64,000 nt of DNA. Source: Acidobacteriota bacterium (GTDB lineage Bacteria; Actinomycetota; Acidimicrobiia; Acidimicrobiales; Palsa-688). The stretch covers positions 62,001-126,000 of the forward strand of contig JAGWSF010000111.1 of the NCBI GenBank assembly GCA_028876385.1, written 5' to 3'. This document shows positions 7,966 through 19,735 of this stretch, piece after piece. Within the stretch, counting starts at the first letter, position 1. Each line of letters starts with the position of its first letter. Position numbers and translations under genes: made by a program. The notes under the pieces are model-generated. The model did not search any database. It was not told the DNA's origin and saw nothing but the letters and a program-made list of their open reading frames with translations.

Positions 7966-8706
7966 TCAGTCCGGTGGAGCTGAATCTTCGTCGACTGTCG
8001 ACCCGGGCCGTGGCTGGCGCTGATCGGCCAGGGCCCTGAAGGTTTCGGCTTTCATGCTTACAAACAGCCCGGCGGCTTCGGCGGTGAGCGTTTCGCCGCA
8101 GTACATGCGCCCGCTCACCAGCACCTTGCGACCGTTGACGGAGTCCACCGTGCCTTCCAGACGCAGGACGCGGTGCAGAGGGGTCGGCCGGCGGTACTTC
8201 ACCGTCAGGGTGCCGGTCATGCCGGCCTGCCCCGAAAGGGACTGGGTGAGCCCCAGTAGTTCGTCGAAGGCGGCCGCGATGATCCCCCCGTGGACGCAGC
8301 CGGGAGGCCCCTCGTAGGCGATGCCGAATCGGGCTCGGCCGGCGATGCTGCGGCCGTCCACCCAGACCCGCATAGGGGGAGCCAGCGGGTTGGCCAGACC
8401 CAGCAGCGGGGACCAGTCGAAAAAGGCCCGGTCCGGGCCCAGACCGGAGGCCTCAGCTGTGCCGACGTAGCCCCGCACGACCTGGCCGTAGGGCTCGAGC
8501 AGTTCCTCCACGGGGGCCAGTCGGGACACGACCTCCCGCAGCACCTCGGGTGGGGCGGATGTGGCCGTCAGGCGATCGATGATCCGCCGCAGGGCCTCCC
8601 CGGCCTGGCGGGCGGCAGCCACGTCGTCGGTGACCGGCCCTTCGACCGCGGCCAGGCGCTCGGCCATCCCGGCCGCTCTCGCCTCGTCGATCTCGAACGG
8701 CTCCAT
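7966..8706 (-). CDS. Hotdog-fold thioesterase (PaaI-like)
   Basis: 246 aa from ATG 8706 (MEPFEIDEARAAG). The N-terminal 110 residues are helical and of no recognised type. The C-terminal half is a hotdog domain: a CVHGGIIAAAFDELLG segment that corresponds to the HGG-helix of PaaI/YbgC acyl-CoA thioesterases, then TGTLTVKYRRPTPLHRVLRLEGTV and GRKVLVSGRMYCGETLTAEAAGLFVSM. A cytoplasmic acyl-CoA thioester hydrolase of unknown substrate is likely. Its start codon overlaps the exonuclease III stop by 1 nt (TGATG), so the two are coupled. Confidence 0.85.
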   Translation of the reverse strand: MEPFEIDEARAAGMAERLAAVEGPVTDDVAAARQAGEALRRIIDRLTATSAPPEVLREVVSRLAPVEELLEPYGQVVRGYVGTAEASGLGPDRAFFDWSPLLGLANPLAPPMRVWVDGRSIAGRARFGIAYEGPPGCVHGGIIAAAFDELLGLTQSLSGQAGMTGTLTVKYRRPTPLHRVLRLEGTVDSVNGRKVLVSGRMYCGETLTAEAAGLFVSMKAETFRALADQRQPRPGSTVDEDSAPPD

Positions 8707-9482
8707 CAGACCGCTTCGACGTCGACGAAGACCGGTGCGTGATCGGACGGCTGCTTGCCCTTGCGGGCGTTGCGGTCGACCAGAGCCCAGCGCATCCGGG
8801 CCACCAGCGGTTCGGTCATGAGCACCAGATCGATGCGCATCCCCCGGTGCTCGTGGAAGTCCCCGGCCCGGTAATCCCAGTAGGTGTACAGCCGGTCGTC
8901 GGGGTAGCGCCGGCGGAAGGCGTCCACCAGCCCCCATTCCTCGAGACGGGCCAGCGCCTCCCGCTCCGGTTGGCTCACGTGGGTGGAACCGCTGAACGCA
9001 GCGGGGTCCCAGACGTCGGCGTCGGAGGGGGCGATGTTGAAATCTCCGCAGACGGCCACCTCACCGTCGGGACGGCCCAGAGCGTCGACGTGGTCACGCA
9101 ACCGTTCGAGCCACGCCAGCTTGTAGGCGTAGTGGTCCGAGTCGAGGCTGCGGCCGTTGGGCACGTACACGCTGCTCACCGTCACCCCCCCGCAGGTGGC
9201 GGTGATGATGCGGGTGTCGGGGTCGGCTTCGAGGTGGGACGCGAACCCGGCCACCGGGTCGTCGATCCCCACTCGGGACAGGATGGCCACCCCATTCCAC
9301 TGACCCGAGCCGTGATGGACGCTCTCGTAGCCGAGGGCGGAGAAGGCCATGTGCGGGAACGCGGCGTCGCTCAACTTGGTCTCCTGCAGGCACAGCACGT
9401 CCGGGCGGGCGTAACTGATCCACTCCTCCACGCGCGGCATACGCACTTTCAGAGAGTTGACGTTCCAGGTGGCGATGCGCAT
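8706..9482 (-). CDS. xthA: Exodeoxyribonuclease III / AP endonuclease
   Basis: 258 aa, full length for the ExoIII/EEP nuclease family. Conserved elements are ATWNVNSL (Asn7), LQETK (Glu34), VYVPNG, GDFNIAPSDADVWDP, YTYWDYR, RIDLVL and the terminal SDHAPVFV with the catalytic His. It cleaves DNA 5' to abasic sites and degrades 3' ends during base excision repair. A TACGAT hexamer on the minus strand (plus-strand 9492-9497) ends 9 nt before the ATG, consistent with a leaderless transcript. The thioesterase gene follows with a 1-nt overlap. Confidence 0.96.
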   Translation of the reverse strand: MRIATWNVNSLKVRMPRVEEWISYARPDVLCLQETKLSDAAFPHMAFSALGYESVHHGSGQWNGVAILSRVGIDDPVAGFASHLEADPDTRIITATCGGVTVSSVYVPNGRSLDSDHYAYKLAWLERLRDHVDALGRPDGEVAVCGDFNIAPSDADVWDPAAFSGSTHVSQPEREALARLEEWGLVDAFRRRYPDDRLYTYWDYRAGDFHEHRGMRIDLVLMTEPLVARMRWALVDRNARKGKQPSDHAPVFVDVEAV

Positions 9483-9560
9483 GACCCGGTCATCGTAGGG
9501 GCCATCCCGGAGGTGGTGACCATCTGATCCGGGGGAGGGCCGCTAGGGGTCCGGCCGGGG

Positions 9561-11681
9561 TCAGCCCCTGCCGGTCGAGTAGGGGTTCCTGCGGCCCGCC
9601 GGCCGAACCGGCGCCTTGGTCGCGGCGGCCTTCTCGACCGGCGCCTCCCTCGGGGCCGGCTGCTCGACCGCGGCCTTACGCGGCGCGGCCTTTCTCGATG
9701 CTGCCTTGCCGGCGGGTGCCCCCACCGCTGAGGCGTCGCCGACCGCCGCCGCTGGCGTGGCCCTGTCGGTCGCTGATTTAGGGGATGCGGCCTTGGTCGG
9801 TGCCATCTTCTTGGCCGCCGCCTTCCTGGCCGCCGCCTTTTCGGCCGGCGCCTTTTCGGCCGGCGCTTTGTTGGCCGCGGCCTTGGGCGCTTCAGCCTTG
9901 GGCGCGGCGGTCTTCGACACCGCGGTCTTGGGCGCCGCGGTCTTCGACACCGCCGCCTTCTTGGGCGTGGCCTTCCCGGCGTCGGTCTTCCCGGCGGCGG
10001 TCTTCCGGGCGTCGGTCTTCCCGGCCGTGGTCTTACTGGTGCTGGCCTCGCCGGCCGCCCTCTCAGCAGGGGCCTTCCTCGGGGCCGTCTGCCGCGCCGG
10101 GGCCTTCTCGGCGGGGGCCTTCGCGGCCGCCGCCTTCCTCGGCGCCGCCTTCTTGGCCGCCCCCTTCACAGCCGGGGCCTTCTCAGTCGGGGCTGACGCA
10201 GCCGGCGCCTGCCTAGCCGGGGTCGGGCCGGCTACGGCCCTGGCGGACCCGACCGACCGACCCGCCGCGGCGCGACGCGGCGTCGGGCCCTCGGCCTCGG
10301 TCTCTTCGGATACGGCCGTCTGTGGGGCCGCAACCCGCCGAGCCGCCGACTTGCGGGTCGGGGTGGGCTCCGACGCGGATCCAGCAGGGGCCACTTCGGC
10401 CACTGCTTTGCCGGCCGCGGGCCGGCGGGAAGTGGCGGCCGGCGCCGCGCCGAGCTCCTCCCCTGCGGCCTTACGGCCCGAGGCCTTGCGAGCCGCCACC
10501 TTTCGGGCCGGCCCGGGCTGGCCGGTGAGCGTGGCCGGCCGGTCTTGCGCCCCGGCCTCCTCCGCCGCCGGGCCGTCCGCCGTCGGGCCGCCGGCGCCCG
10601 CCGAGGCCGGCTCAGCCTCCACCGGAGCGGTCTTGGCCGCCACCCGACGGCGCGGTGCCCTCTTCACCGGCTCCGCCTCGCCGGCCGCGGTTGAGGCCGC
10701 CCCGACACCAATCAGCTCCTCGTCGTCATCGGGCTCGGCGGCGATCTCGGCTTCCACCGTCTCGGCCGTCGGGCTGCCCGCCACCCGGGCGAACCCCGGC
10801 AGAGCCAACTCGACCCCGCGGCGGGGAGGATCGAAAGCCTGGACCACGAAGGTCCGGGCCTCCCCCTTGGTGACCACTTCCCTAGCCCGCCGCGGCGGCG
10901 GGGACGCCATGGCCGACAGCGGTATGTAGCAACGGGCCCCGTCGGCTTCGACGAAGGCTCCGTGGGAGGAGTACTCGAGCACCGAACCCACCACGTCGCT
11001 GCCCAAAGGATGGGCGGCGATGAAGGTGATGAAGGCCAGCGGCTCGTTCACCGGTTCGGCCGGGGGGACACTGGAGCGGCGACGGCGCGACTTGGACCCG
11101 CTGGCCGGCTCGACCACCTCCTCGGTGGCGCGGGCGATGGCCCGGTCTATGGCCTTGGGCCGGGATTTCGGTCGGCTCTCGGGAGGGTGCTTGGCCCCGA
11201 CGACGTCGGTCTCGACCCGCTTCTTGCGCTTGGCCTCCTTGGTCACCTCGCGACTCTTGGCCCCCCGCACCGGTGTGCGATCCATGAAGATCCAGCCCAC
11301 GCCCGGCACCGGCTTGCCACCGACCAGCCGTCCCTTCTCGAACAGCCACACGTGCTCCCCGTGGAACTCCTGGAAGGAGTCGTTGGACAGAACCGTGGCC
11401 CCGGTCTTCTCGGCGATGCGCAGCAGGAAGGCATCCCCGCGGCCGATGGCCCCCGCCGGTGGCGACACCACCTCCCCGGCGGCCTCAGCCGCCTCGAAGT
11501 CGGCCAGCTCCGACGGGTCGATGCGGTGACCGAACGAAGCGTCCACGACGACTGTCACCTGGTCGTCGGGGTTCTCGGCGATGAACTCTCTCACCGCCTG
11601 ATCCAACTGGGCCAGACTGGGCATGCTTCGGCCCTCGGTCGCCAGGTTGGACCCATCAACTATCACGTGGCGCACTGACAT
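9561..11681 (-). CDS. Zc3h12a-like NYN-domain RNase fused to an S1-like domain and a histone-H1-like tail
   Basis: 706 aa. Residues 1-140 form a NYN/PIN-type nuclease domain: IVDGSN (Asp9, Asn12), VVVDASFG (Asp47), GRGDAFLLRIA (Asp83) and LSND (Asp101) give the acidic metal-binding set of Zc3h12a-type RNases. A basic linker follows (RKKRVE, PKSRPK, SRRRRS). Residues 215-300 resemble an S1/OB RNA-binding domain (GSVLEYSSHGAFVE, CYIPLSAMA, VVQAFDPPRRGVELAL). From about 310 to the end the protein is Ala/Lys/Pro-rich low-complexity sequence made of repeated KAPAEK, KTAAPK and RKAA motifs, like bacterial H1-like or HupB tails. Likely a nucleic-acid-binding RNase; the exact substrate is unknown. 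It stands alone, 77 bp from xthA. Confidence 0.8.
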   Translation of the reverse strand: MSVRHVIVDGSNLATEGRSMPSLAQLDQAVREFIAENPDDQVTVVVDASFGHRIDPSELADFEAAEAAGEVVSPPAGAIGRGDAFLLRIAEKTGATVLSNDSFQEFHGEHVWLFEKGRLVGGKPVPGVGWIFMDRTPVRGAKSREVTKEAKRKKRVETDVVGAKHPPESRPKSRPKAIDRAIARATEEVVEPASGSKSRRRRSSVPPAEPVNEPLAFITFIAAHPLGSDVVGSVLEYSSHGAFVEADGARCYIPLSAMASPPPRRAREVVTKGEARTFVVQAFDPPRRGVELALPGFARVAGSPTAETVEAEIAAEPDDDEELIGVGAASTAAGEAEPVKRAPRRRVAAKTAPVEAEPASAGAGGPTADGPAAEEAGAQDRPATLTGQPGPARKVAARKASGRKAAGEELGAAPAATSRRPAAGKAVAEVAPAGSASEPTPTRKSAARRVAAPQTAVSEETEAEGPTPRRAAAGRSVGSARAVAGPTPARQAPAASAPTEKAPAVKGAAKKAAPRKAAAAKAPAEKAPARQTAPRKAPAERAAGEASTSKTTAGKTDARKTAAGKTDAGKATPKKAAVSKTAAPKTAVSKTAAPKAEAPKAAANKAPAEKAPAEKAAARKAAAKKMAPTKAASPKSATDRATPAAAVGDASAVGAPAGKAASRKAAPRKAAVEQPAPREAPVEKAAATKAPVRPAGRRNPYSTGRG

Positions 11682-11819
11682 GGGTTCCTAAGAGTCAAGC
11701 ACCTGCGACACCGGCTGCAGTGGGACCCTGGCCCCAGCCGCCCTGCTCGCCGCCTGCGCCAGGGGTCGCACGGCCATCCGGCCCCCGGCCCGACCCGCTC
11801 CGGTAGCTTGTGTCCGCTC

Positions 11820-12563
11820 ATGGCCAGCCATCCCGACGCCGACGACCGGTCCCCCACCGGACAGCGCCCCCCGACCCCCGAAGACCCCACCCCGGATAGG
11901 GCCGCCGCTTCGGCCGGCCCCGGCCGGCCGACACAGGGCGGGCCGCCCGTGCAGGCCGTCCTGTGGGACTACGGGGGGGTGCTCACGACCAGCCCCTTCG
12001 AGGCCTTCCTCGCCTATGAGAAGGCCAACGGTCTCGAACCCGGTTTCATCCGCCGGGTGAACGCCACCAACCCCGACACCAACGCCTGGGCCCGCTTCGA
12101 GCGCTCCCAGGTCAGCGTGGCCGAGTTCGCCGAATTGTTCGAGGCCGAGGCCCGCGCGGCGGGCGGCGAGGTGGACGCCGCGGCGATCCTGGCCGCCCTG
12201 CGCGGCGCCCTGCGGCCCGCCATGGTCCGAGCCGTCGAACGTTGCCGCCAGCACGTCAAGACAGCGTTGCTCACCAACAACTTCACCAGTGCGGCCAGAG
12301 AGGCCGACGCCCACGAGTCGGTGCTCGAACTGTTCGACGTGGTGGTCGAGTCGTCGAAGGTCGGCTACCGCAAGCCCGATCCCCATTTCTACCGACACGC
12401 CTGCCAGCTTCTCGGGATAGACCCCTCCGAGGCGGTGTTCCTCGACGATCTGGGCATCAATCTCAAACCGGCCCGGGCCATGGGCATGCGCACCATCAGA
12501 GTGTCCGACCCGGCCACCGCGTTGGCTGAACTACAGGAGATGGTGGACTTCTCCCTGGACTGA
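11820..12563 (+). CDS. HAD-superfamily hydrolase (HAD-IA type)
   Basis: About 247 aa from ATG 11820; a TTG 12 nt upstream is an alternative. HAD motifs are present: I, LWDYGGVLTT (nucleophile Asp, with the second Asp replaced by Gly as in the YihX / epoxide-hydrolase N-domain branch); II, LLTNNFTS; III, KVGYRKPDPHFY; IV, VFLDDLGINLKPARAMGM. The first 40 residues are Pro-rich and probably disordered. Likely a cytoplasmic phosphatase of unknown substrate. A TAGCTT hexamer at 11804-11809 ends 10 nt before the ATG with no ribosome binding site. Confidence 0.88.
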   Translation: MASHPDADDRSPTGQRPPTPEDPTPDRAAASAGPGRPTQGGPPVQAVLWDYGGVLTTSPFEAFLAYEKANGLEPGFIRRVNATNPDTNAWARFERSQVSVAEFAELFEAEARAAGGEVDAAAILAALRGALRPAMVRAVERCRQHVKTALLTNNFTSAAREADAHESVLELFDVVVESSKVGYRKPDPHFYRHACQLLGIDPSEAVFLDDLGINLKPARAMGMRTIRVSDPATALAELQEMVDFSLD

Positions 12564-12566
12564 GCT

Positions 12567-12611
12567 GCGATCGACCGTGCGGCGATCGACCGACCGGCGA
12601 TCAACCGAGCG
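12567..12611 (+). repeat. 15-bp tandem repeat, 3 copies, at the convergent ends of the HAD gene and kgd
   Basis: Units at 12567-12581, 12582-12596 and 12597-12611, all beginning GCGATC(G/A)ACCG. The third unit includes the kgd stop codon (12601-12603 on the minus strand) and last codons, and the first unit begins 4 bp after the HAD stop. Confidence 0.93.
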
Positions 12612-15600
12612 CCCGCTCGAGCAGATCGCTCTGCTCCAGTTCGTGCATGGCGTGGGAACCGGTGGCCGGGGATCCCGATGCCCGGCGCGTCTGCCTCGAC
12701 ACCCGGTAGTCGGAACCGAACATCACATCCAGGCGGTCCCGCACGAAGTTGGCGGCGCCCATGTTGGCCGGCTCCTCCTGCACCCAGACGATCTCCTGGG
12801 CCTGCTCGTAGTCGGCCACCGCCGCCACGATCTGCTCGGCCGGCCACGGATGCAGCTGCTCGATCCGCACCACCGCCACATCGTGGCGTGCCGCCTTGGC
12901 CCGGGCATTGGCCAGGTCGAGGGCCGCCTTGCCGGTGGCCAGCACCACCCGGCGCACCCCGCGGCGATCGGCCTCACCATCAGCGAACAACGGGTCGTCG
13001 AGCACCTCGCGGAAGTGCCCGGAGGTGAACTCCGCCACCGGGCTGTAGGCCTCCCGACCCCGCAGGTAGCGCTTGGGGGTGAACACGACGAGCGGTTTGC
13101 GGATCGACATCAGCACCTGGCGGCGCAGCAGGTGGAACAGCTGGGAGGCGGTGGTGACGTCGACCACCTGAATGTTGTCCTCGGCGCAGAGGTCCAAGAA
13201 GCGCTCCATGCGCGCCGAGGAGTGCTCCGCACCCTGACCCTCGTAGCCGTGAGGCAGTAGGAGGGTCAGCCCCGATGTCTGGCCCCATTTGATCTCGGCG
13301 GCGGCGAGGAACTGGTCGATGATGATCTGGGCCCCGTTGACGAAGTCCCCGAACTGCGCCTCCCATGCCACCAACCCGTCGCGGGCGATGAGGGAGTAGC
13401 CGTACTCGAAGCCCAGCGCTGCGTACTCCGACAGCAGCGAGTCGAAGATGGTGAACCGCCCCGGACCGAGCTGGCCGAGCGGCACGTACTCCTGGCCGGT
13501 CTGGTAGTCGACGACCGCGGCGTTGCGGTGCCCGAAAGTACCCCGACGGCTGTCCTGACCGGCCAGTCGCACGTCGTGGCCGTCGAGCAGGAGGGTCCCG
13601 TAGGCCAACGCCTCGCCCAACGCCCAGTCGGCTTCCCCCGAGGCCCACAGCTTGGCCCGGGTGTCGAAGACCTTGATCAGCTTGGGGTGGACGGTGAAGC
13701 CCTCGGGGAACTCCGACAGGGCGTCGACGACACGATCGAGCCGGGCCGCCGCCACCGACGTCTCGATGGGCGGCAGGACCGCGGCCGGCACGAGCGCCGG
13801 CGGCAGGGACGTGACCGCCGGCGGGGCCGCCGCTCTCGTCTCGTCGAGCGCGGCCTGGAGACGCTGGGAGAAGTTCTCGAGGGCCGCCTGGGCCTGGTCC
13901 AGGTCGATGTCGCCCCGCCGGACCAGGGACTCGGTGTAGAGCTTGCGGACCGAGCGGTGCTCCTTGATCAGCTGGTAGAGCAGCGGCTGGGTGAGGGAGG
14001 GGTCGTCCTGCTCATTATGGCCGAAGCGGCGGTAGCAGACCATGTCGATGACGACGTCTTTGTGGAACTGCTGGCGGAACGCGAAGGCCAGCCGACCGAC
14101 CCGCACGCACGCCTCGGGATCATCACCGTTGACGTGGAAAATGGGGGCCTGCACCATCTTGGCCACGTCGGTGGCGTACACCGACGAGCGGGCCGACTCG
14201 GGGTTGGTGGTGAAGCCGAGCTGATTGTTGATGACCAGGTGCACGGTGCCGCCGGTCTCGTAGCCGGGCAGCGCCGACATGTTGAGGGTCTCGGCGACCA
14301 CGCCCTGGCCGGCGAAGGCGGCGTCGCCGTGGATGAGCAGGGGCAGCACCGGGTGGGCGCCCCGGTCGGTGATCTGGTCCTGCAGGGCCCGGGCCATGCC
14401 CTCCACCACGGGGTCCACGGCCTCGAGATGGGAGGGGTTGGAGGCCAGCCTCACGTCGATGGTCAGGCCCGATCGACCGGTGAACTTGCCCTGGAAGCCC
14501 TTGTGGTACTTGACGTCCCCCGAACCCTGGACGGTTCCCGGGTCGACGTTCCCCTCGAACTCGCTGAACAGTTCGCCGTAACCCTTGCCGACGATGTTGA
14601 TCAAGACGTTGAGCCGGCCGCGGTGGGCCATGCCGATCACCACCTGGCTGAGCCCGTCGGTGGCGGCCTGGTCGATCACCGCGTCGACCAACGGTATGGC
14701 CGACTCACCGCCTTCGAGGCCGAAGCGCTTCTGGCCTATGTACTTGGTGTTGAGGAACTGCTCGAGGGCCTCGGCGGCGTTCAGGCGGTCGAGGATCCAG
14801 CGCTGCTCGTCGGGGTCGAGGTTGCTCGGCACCCCTTCCACGTGCTCCTGGATCCAGCGCTTCTGGTCCGGCTCCTGAATGTGCATGTACTCGACGCCGA
14901 TGGTCCGGCAGTAGGCGTCGCGCAGGATCCCCAGAATGTCGCCCAGCTTCATGCGGTCGGAGCCGGCCAGACCGTTGGTGAAGAACTCCCTCCCCAGGTC
15001 CCACACCGACAGCCCGTGGCTGGCCGGGTCGAGCTCGGCGTGCATGTGCGGGTCGCGCCAGTCGAGCGGGTCGAGATGGGCGATCAGGTGGCCCCTCACC
15101 CGGTAGAGGTTGATGAGCTTCTCAACCTCCATCTGCTTGCGCAGGTGCAGCTCGCCGCTCTCCCCGAGGTCGTTGGTATCGCGGTGCAGCTGGACCGGCT
15201 CGTAGGGGACCCCCATCGCCTTGAAGACGTGGTGATAGAAGGAGTCGTCACCGTTCAGCAGCTGGTGCACCTTCTGGAGGAACAGACCGGACTCGGCGCC
15301 CTGGATGATGCGGTGGTCGTAGGTGCTGGTGATGGTGACCACCTTGGATACGCCCAGTTCGGCTAGCACCCTCGGGTCGGCCGACTGCCACTCGGCCGGA
15401 TAGTCGATGGTCCCCACACCGACGATGGCGCCCTGGCCGGGCATGAGCCTCGGCACCGACTGCACTGTGCCGATGGTGCCCGGGTTGGTCAGGCTGACCG
15501 ACGCGCCGGCGAGGTCGTCGGCTCCCACCTTCCCGGTCCTGACCTTGCGGATGAGATCCTCGTAGGCGGACCAGAAAGCCCGGAAGTCCATGGCGTCGGC

Positions 15601-16281
15601 GCCCTTGATGACCGGCACCATCAACGTGCGCGAACCGTCGGGCCTCTGCAGGTCCACTGCGATCCCGAGGTTCAGGTGCTCGTGGCGCCTCACCGCCGGA
15701 GCGGCCTTCGGGTCGTCGGGGTCGGCCTCGACGAACGACGAGTTCAACGCCGGCACCGCCCCGAGCGCCGTGACGACGGCGAACCCGATCAGGTGAGTGA
15801 AGCTCACCTTGCCGGCCGAACCGGTACGCGACAGCTGGTTGTTGAGGATCCGGCGGTTGATCTCGAGCAGCCCCGCCGGCACGGCCCGGAAGCTGGTGGC
15901 GGTGGGCACCGCCAGGCTGGCGGTCATGTTGGCCACCACCCGCGCCGCGGCACCGCGCAGGGGGCTGGCCGGCTCCTGCTCTACCGGAGCTCGCACCGTG
16001 GGCCCCGGTGCCGGGTGCGGCGCAGCCGGGGGCGGGGCGGGTCGGTCGCGCCCGTCACCACCGGCGACCGTGCCCACCTCGTCGGACGTGGTCGGGGGGG
16101 CCTGGCGGGCCTCGGGGGAGGAGGGCCGGGCCAGGTTGACCCCACCGGGTCGGTAGTCAAGGAAGAACTCCCGCCAGCTCTCGCTCACCGACGAGGGGTC
16201 CTGGCGGTACTGCTCGTACATGTCGTCGACCAGCCAGGCGTTGGGACCGAAGCTGGCCTCCCCGGGGGAGGGTGTGCTCAT
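12601..16281 (-). CDS. kgd: Multifunctional 2-oxoglutarate decarboxylase/dehydrogenase E1 with E2 succinyltransferase domain
   Basis: 1226 aa from ATG 16281. The order is: residues 1-40 an OGDH N-terminal segment ([19 protein letters not shown]); a Pro/Ala-rich linker to about 110; residues 110-345 an acyltransferase (E2-type) catalytic domain with the active-site [11 protein letters not shown] (His near 323); then the thiamine-diphosphate E1 domain ([41 protein letters not shown]) and the C-terminal transketolase-like part ([16 protein letters not shown]). No lipoyl domain is present, as in actinobacterial KGD/OdhA, which rely on another complex for lipoyl groups. It converts 2-oxoglutarate in the TCA cycle. 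The frame extends to 16383 but homology begins at this ATG. Divergent from ettA. Confidence 0.96.
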   Translation of the reverse strand: MSTPSPGEASFGPNAWLVDDMYEQYRQDPSSVSESWREFFLDYRPGGVNLARPSSPEARQAPPTTSDEVGTVAGGDGRDRPAPPPAAPHPAPGPTVRAPVEQEPASPLRGAAARVVANMTASLAVPTATSFRAVPAGLLEINRRILNNQLSRTGSAGKVSFTHLIGFAVVTALGAVPALNSSFVEADPDDPKAAPAVRRHEHLNLGIAVDLQRPDGSRTLMVPVIKGADAMDFRAFWSAYEDLIRKVRTGKVGADDLAGASVSLTNPGTIGTVQSVPRLMPGQGAIVGVGTIDYPAEWQSADPRVLAELGVSKVVTITSTYDHRIIQGAESGLFLQKVHQLLNGDDSFYHHVFKAMGVPYEPVQLHRDTNDLGESGELHLRKQMEVEKLINLYRVRGHLIAHLDPLDWRDPHMHAELDPASHGLSVWDLGREFFTNGLAGSDRMKLGDILGILRDAYCRTIGVEYMHIQEPDQKRWIQEHVEGVPSNLDPDEQRWILDRLNAAEALEQFLNTKYIGQKRFGLEGGESAIPLVDAVIDQAATDGLSQVVIGMAHRGRLNVLINIVGKGYGELFSEFEGNVDPGTVQGSGDVKYHKGFQGKFTGRSGLTIDVRLASNPSHLEAVDPVVEGMARALQDQITDRGAHPVLPLLIHGDAAFAGQGVVAETLNMSALPGYETGGTVHLVINNQLGFTTNPESARSSVYATDVAKMVQAPIFHVNGDDPEACVRVGRLAFAFRQQFHKDVVIDMVCYRRFGHNEQDDPSLTQPLLYQLIKEHRSVRKLYTESLVRRGDIDLDQAQAALENFSQRLQAALDETRAAAPPAVTSLPPALVPAAVLPPIETSVAAARLDRVVDALSEFPEGFTVHPKLIKVFDTRAKLWASGEADWALGEALAYGTLLLDGHDVRLAGQDSRRGTFGHRNAAVVDYQTGQEYVPLGQLGPGRFTIFDSLLSEYAALGFEYGYSLIARDGLVAWEAQFGDFVNGAQIIIDQFLAAAEIKWGQTSGLTLLLPHGYEGQGAEHSSARMERFLDLCAEDNIQVVDVTTASQLFHLLRRQVLMSIRKPLVVFTPKRYLRGREAYSPVAEFTSGHFREVLDDPLFADGEADRRGVRRVVLATGKAALDLANARAKAARHDVAVVRIEQLHPWPAEQIVAAVADYEQAQEIVWVQEEPANMGAANFVRDRLDVMFGSDYRVSRQTRRASGSPATGSHAMHELEQSDLLERALG

Positions 16282-16357
16282 AACAAACACCCAGCGTACG
16301 GCTCGCGGCGCCCAAACCAGGCGACCACCTGCGCCTGTCGTCCAGACTGGAGGGAAT

Positions 16358-18040
<1,683 letters not shown>

Positions 18041-18190
18041 GGCCTCGCCGGGGGCCGGACGGGGTGCCGGCCGAACTGATCGGGCCCTCTCCCGCGAACC
18101 ACACCGACCACCCGCCCGCGGCTACAAGGCCAGGTGGAGCCGGAGGGCCACCGATCCGGGGGCTGTTCAGCGCGGCGGGCCCGGGGAAGG

Positions 18191-18850
18191 TCAGGCGCCG
18201 AGCTCCCGCTTGAGCTCCCTGACCTCCTCCCTCAGCGCTTGGATCTGGCCGGCCAGGTCGTCCACCTCCGACCGCAGGGCGTCCAGCTCGGCGGAACCTC
18301 CCGGGTCGGCCGCCAACGGGGCGGGCCGGTCCCCGTCGAGGTCGTCGACGTCCATGAGCAACTGGGTCCAGCGCTCCTCCTTCTGGCCGGGCCGGCGGGG
18401 CAGGCGGGCCACGAGTGGCGGGTCCCGCCGGGTCAGCCCGGCGAGGTCGGATTCGACGGCGGCCACGTCGTCGAAATCGGCCATACGCTCGGTCCGGCTG
18501 CGCAGCTCGCCGGCGGTCTGCGGGCCCCGCAGCAGGAGCACGCCGACCAGGGCCAGCTGGCGGGCGTCGAGCGCCAGTCTCTCGTCGAGGACGTGGCGGT
18601 AGCGCACCACCGAGCGGCCATGGGAGGGCAGCACGAAGCGGACCAGGCCGTCGGCTTTGAGCGAGTCGAGGGCGGCGTGGACCTCGTCCTCGGAGAGGGA
18701 GACCACGGGGTAGCGGTTGGAGGTCTGGTTGCAAGCCAGGGTCAGGCTGTTGAGAGTGAGCGGGTACTGCTGCGGAGTGGTCAGGTGCTTCTCGATGAGG
18801 CTCCCGACCACCCGGCCGGCGACGGCGTCCAACGGCATGGGAGCGAGCAT
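18191..18850 (-). CDS. YceH-like DUF480 family protein
   Basis: 219 aa. It contains two winged-helix-like repeats typical of YceH: RVVGSLIEKHLTTPQQYPLTLNSLTLACNQ split over the start, TSNRYPVVSLSEDEVHAALDSL, and a second repeat with QLALVGVLLLRGPQTAGELRSRTER. The C-terminus is a coiled coil (LDALRSEVDDLAGQIQALREEVRELKREL) seen in many members. The function is not established; a DNA- or protein-binding role is presumed from the fold. The gap of 150 bp after ettA carries no evident gene. Divergent from the alpha/beta hydrolase. Confidence 0.88.
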   Translation of the reverse strand: MLAPMPLDAVAGRVVGSLIEKHLTTPQQYPLTLNSLTLACNQTSNRYPVVSLSEDEVHAALDSLKADGLVRFVLPSHGRSVVRYRHVLDERLALDARQLALVGVLLLRGPQTAGELRSRTERMADFDDVAAVESDLAGLTRRDPPLVARLPRRPGQKEERWTQLLMDVDDLDGDRPAPLAADPGGSAELDALRSEVDDLAGQIQALREEVRELKRELGA

Positions 18851-18903
18851 ACGGCGGTCACCGAGCCGGACCGGTGGTGCGGTGTTCGCTACCGTGACCG
18901 CTC

Positions 18904-19683
18904 GTGTCGGCCACCGGGAGCTCCGAGCAGATCGACCGCAGTGGGCTGCGGGTCATTCAACGCGGCGCAGTGGGGGACGGGCCGGCCCGGCGGTTGATCT
19001 GCGTCCACGGGGCCATGGATCGGGCGACGAGCTTCACCCGTCTGATGGGCCGGATGCGCGACTGGTCGATCGTGGCCTACGACCGGCGGGGCTACGGCGG
19101 ATCGGCCCACCTCGGTCCGCCGGTCAGCTTCGACCAGCAGGTCGACGACATGGTCGCGGTCCTCGACGGTGAGCCGGCCGTGGCGTTCGGCCACAGCCTC
19201 GGCGGCGACGTGGTGCTGGCGACCGCCGAGCGTCACCCTGGGCTGATCCCGACCGCCCTGGTTTGGGAACCCCCTCAGCCCTGGCTGCCCTGGTGGCCAG
19301 CGGAGTCGGGGGCGAGCACCGCAGGAGCCGATCTCGAACCGGAGGATCGGGCCGAGTGGTTCATGCGACGGATGGTCGGCGACCGGGTCTGGGAGCGCCT
19401 GCCCGAGTCCACCCGCCGCCGGAGGCGGGCCGAGGGCTGGGCGTTGGCAGCCGACCTGGCGCTCCTCGGGCGGGCGGTCTTCGACCCGGCTCGGATATCG
19501 ATACCCGTCCTGGTCGGGCGGGGCGGGACTTCCCGTCCCCACCAGCGCCGCGCCGCCCGGGAACTGGCAGCCACTTTGCCGAATGGCCGACTGGTGGAGA
19601 TCCCCGGCTGCGGGCACGGCGCCCACCTGAGCCATCCCGGGGAGCTGGCCGAGCTTCTCAGTCAGATCGCCGAGAGGGCCTGA
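18904..19683 (+). CDS. Alpha/beta hydrolase
   Basis: 259 aa from GTG 18904. The fold is shown by the oxyanion strand LICVHGAMDRATSF, the nucleophile elbow FGHSLGGDVV (Ser), the acid-bearing region after RISIPVLVGRGG, and the catalytic His in GCGHGAHLSHP. No lid signature identifies a substrate, so it may be an esterase, a hydrolytic dehalogenase-like enzyme or similar. A TACCGT hexamer at 18890-18895 lies 8 nt before the start and suggests a leaderless transcript. Confidence 0.88.
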   Translation: MSATGSSEQIDRSGLRVIQRGAVGDGPARRLICVHGAMDRATSFTRLMGRMRDWSIVAYDRRGYGGSAHLGPPVSFDQQVDDMVAVLDGEPAVAFGHSLGGDVVLATAERHPGLIPTALVWEPPQPWLPWWPAESGASTAGADLEPEDRAEWFMRRMVGDRVWERLPESTRRRRRAEGWALAADLALLGRAVFDPARISIPVLVGRGGTSRPHQRRAARELAATLPNGRLVEIPGCGHGAHLSHPGELAELLSQIAERA

Positions 19684-19735
19684 GCCGCCGTAGGCCCGAG
19701 AGGTCCCCGCCGGGCCGGCACACCGGTCAGACGGG

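Noticed and set aside
9561-10760. Frameshift or non-coding explanation for the Ala/Lys-rich tail
   Set aside because: The frame is open for the whole stretch, amino acid use is consistent with H1-like tails (Lys regularly spaced), and it ends at a normal stop.
18041-18190. Hidden short gene between ettA and the YceH-like gene
   Set aside because: Short frames here have no start with a supporting promoter or ribosome binding site, and their translations are arginine/proline-rich shadows.
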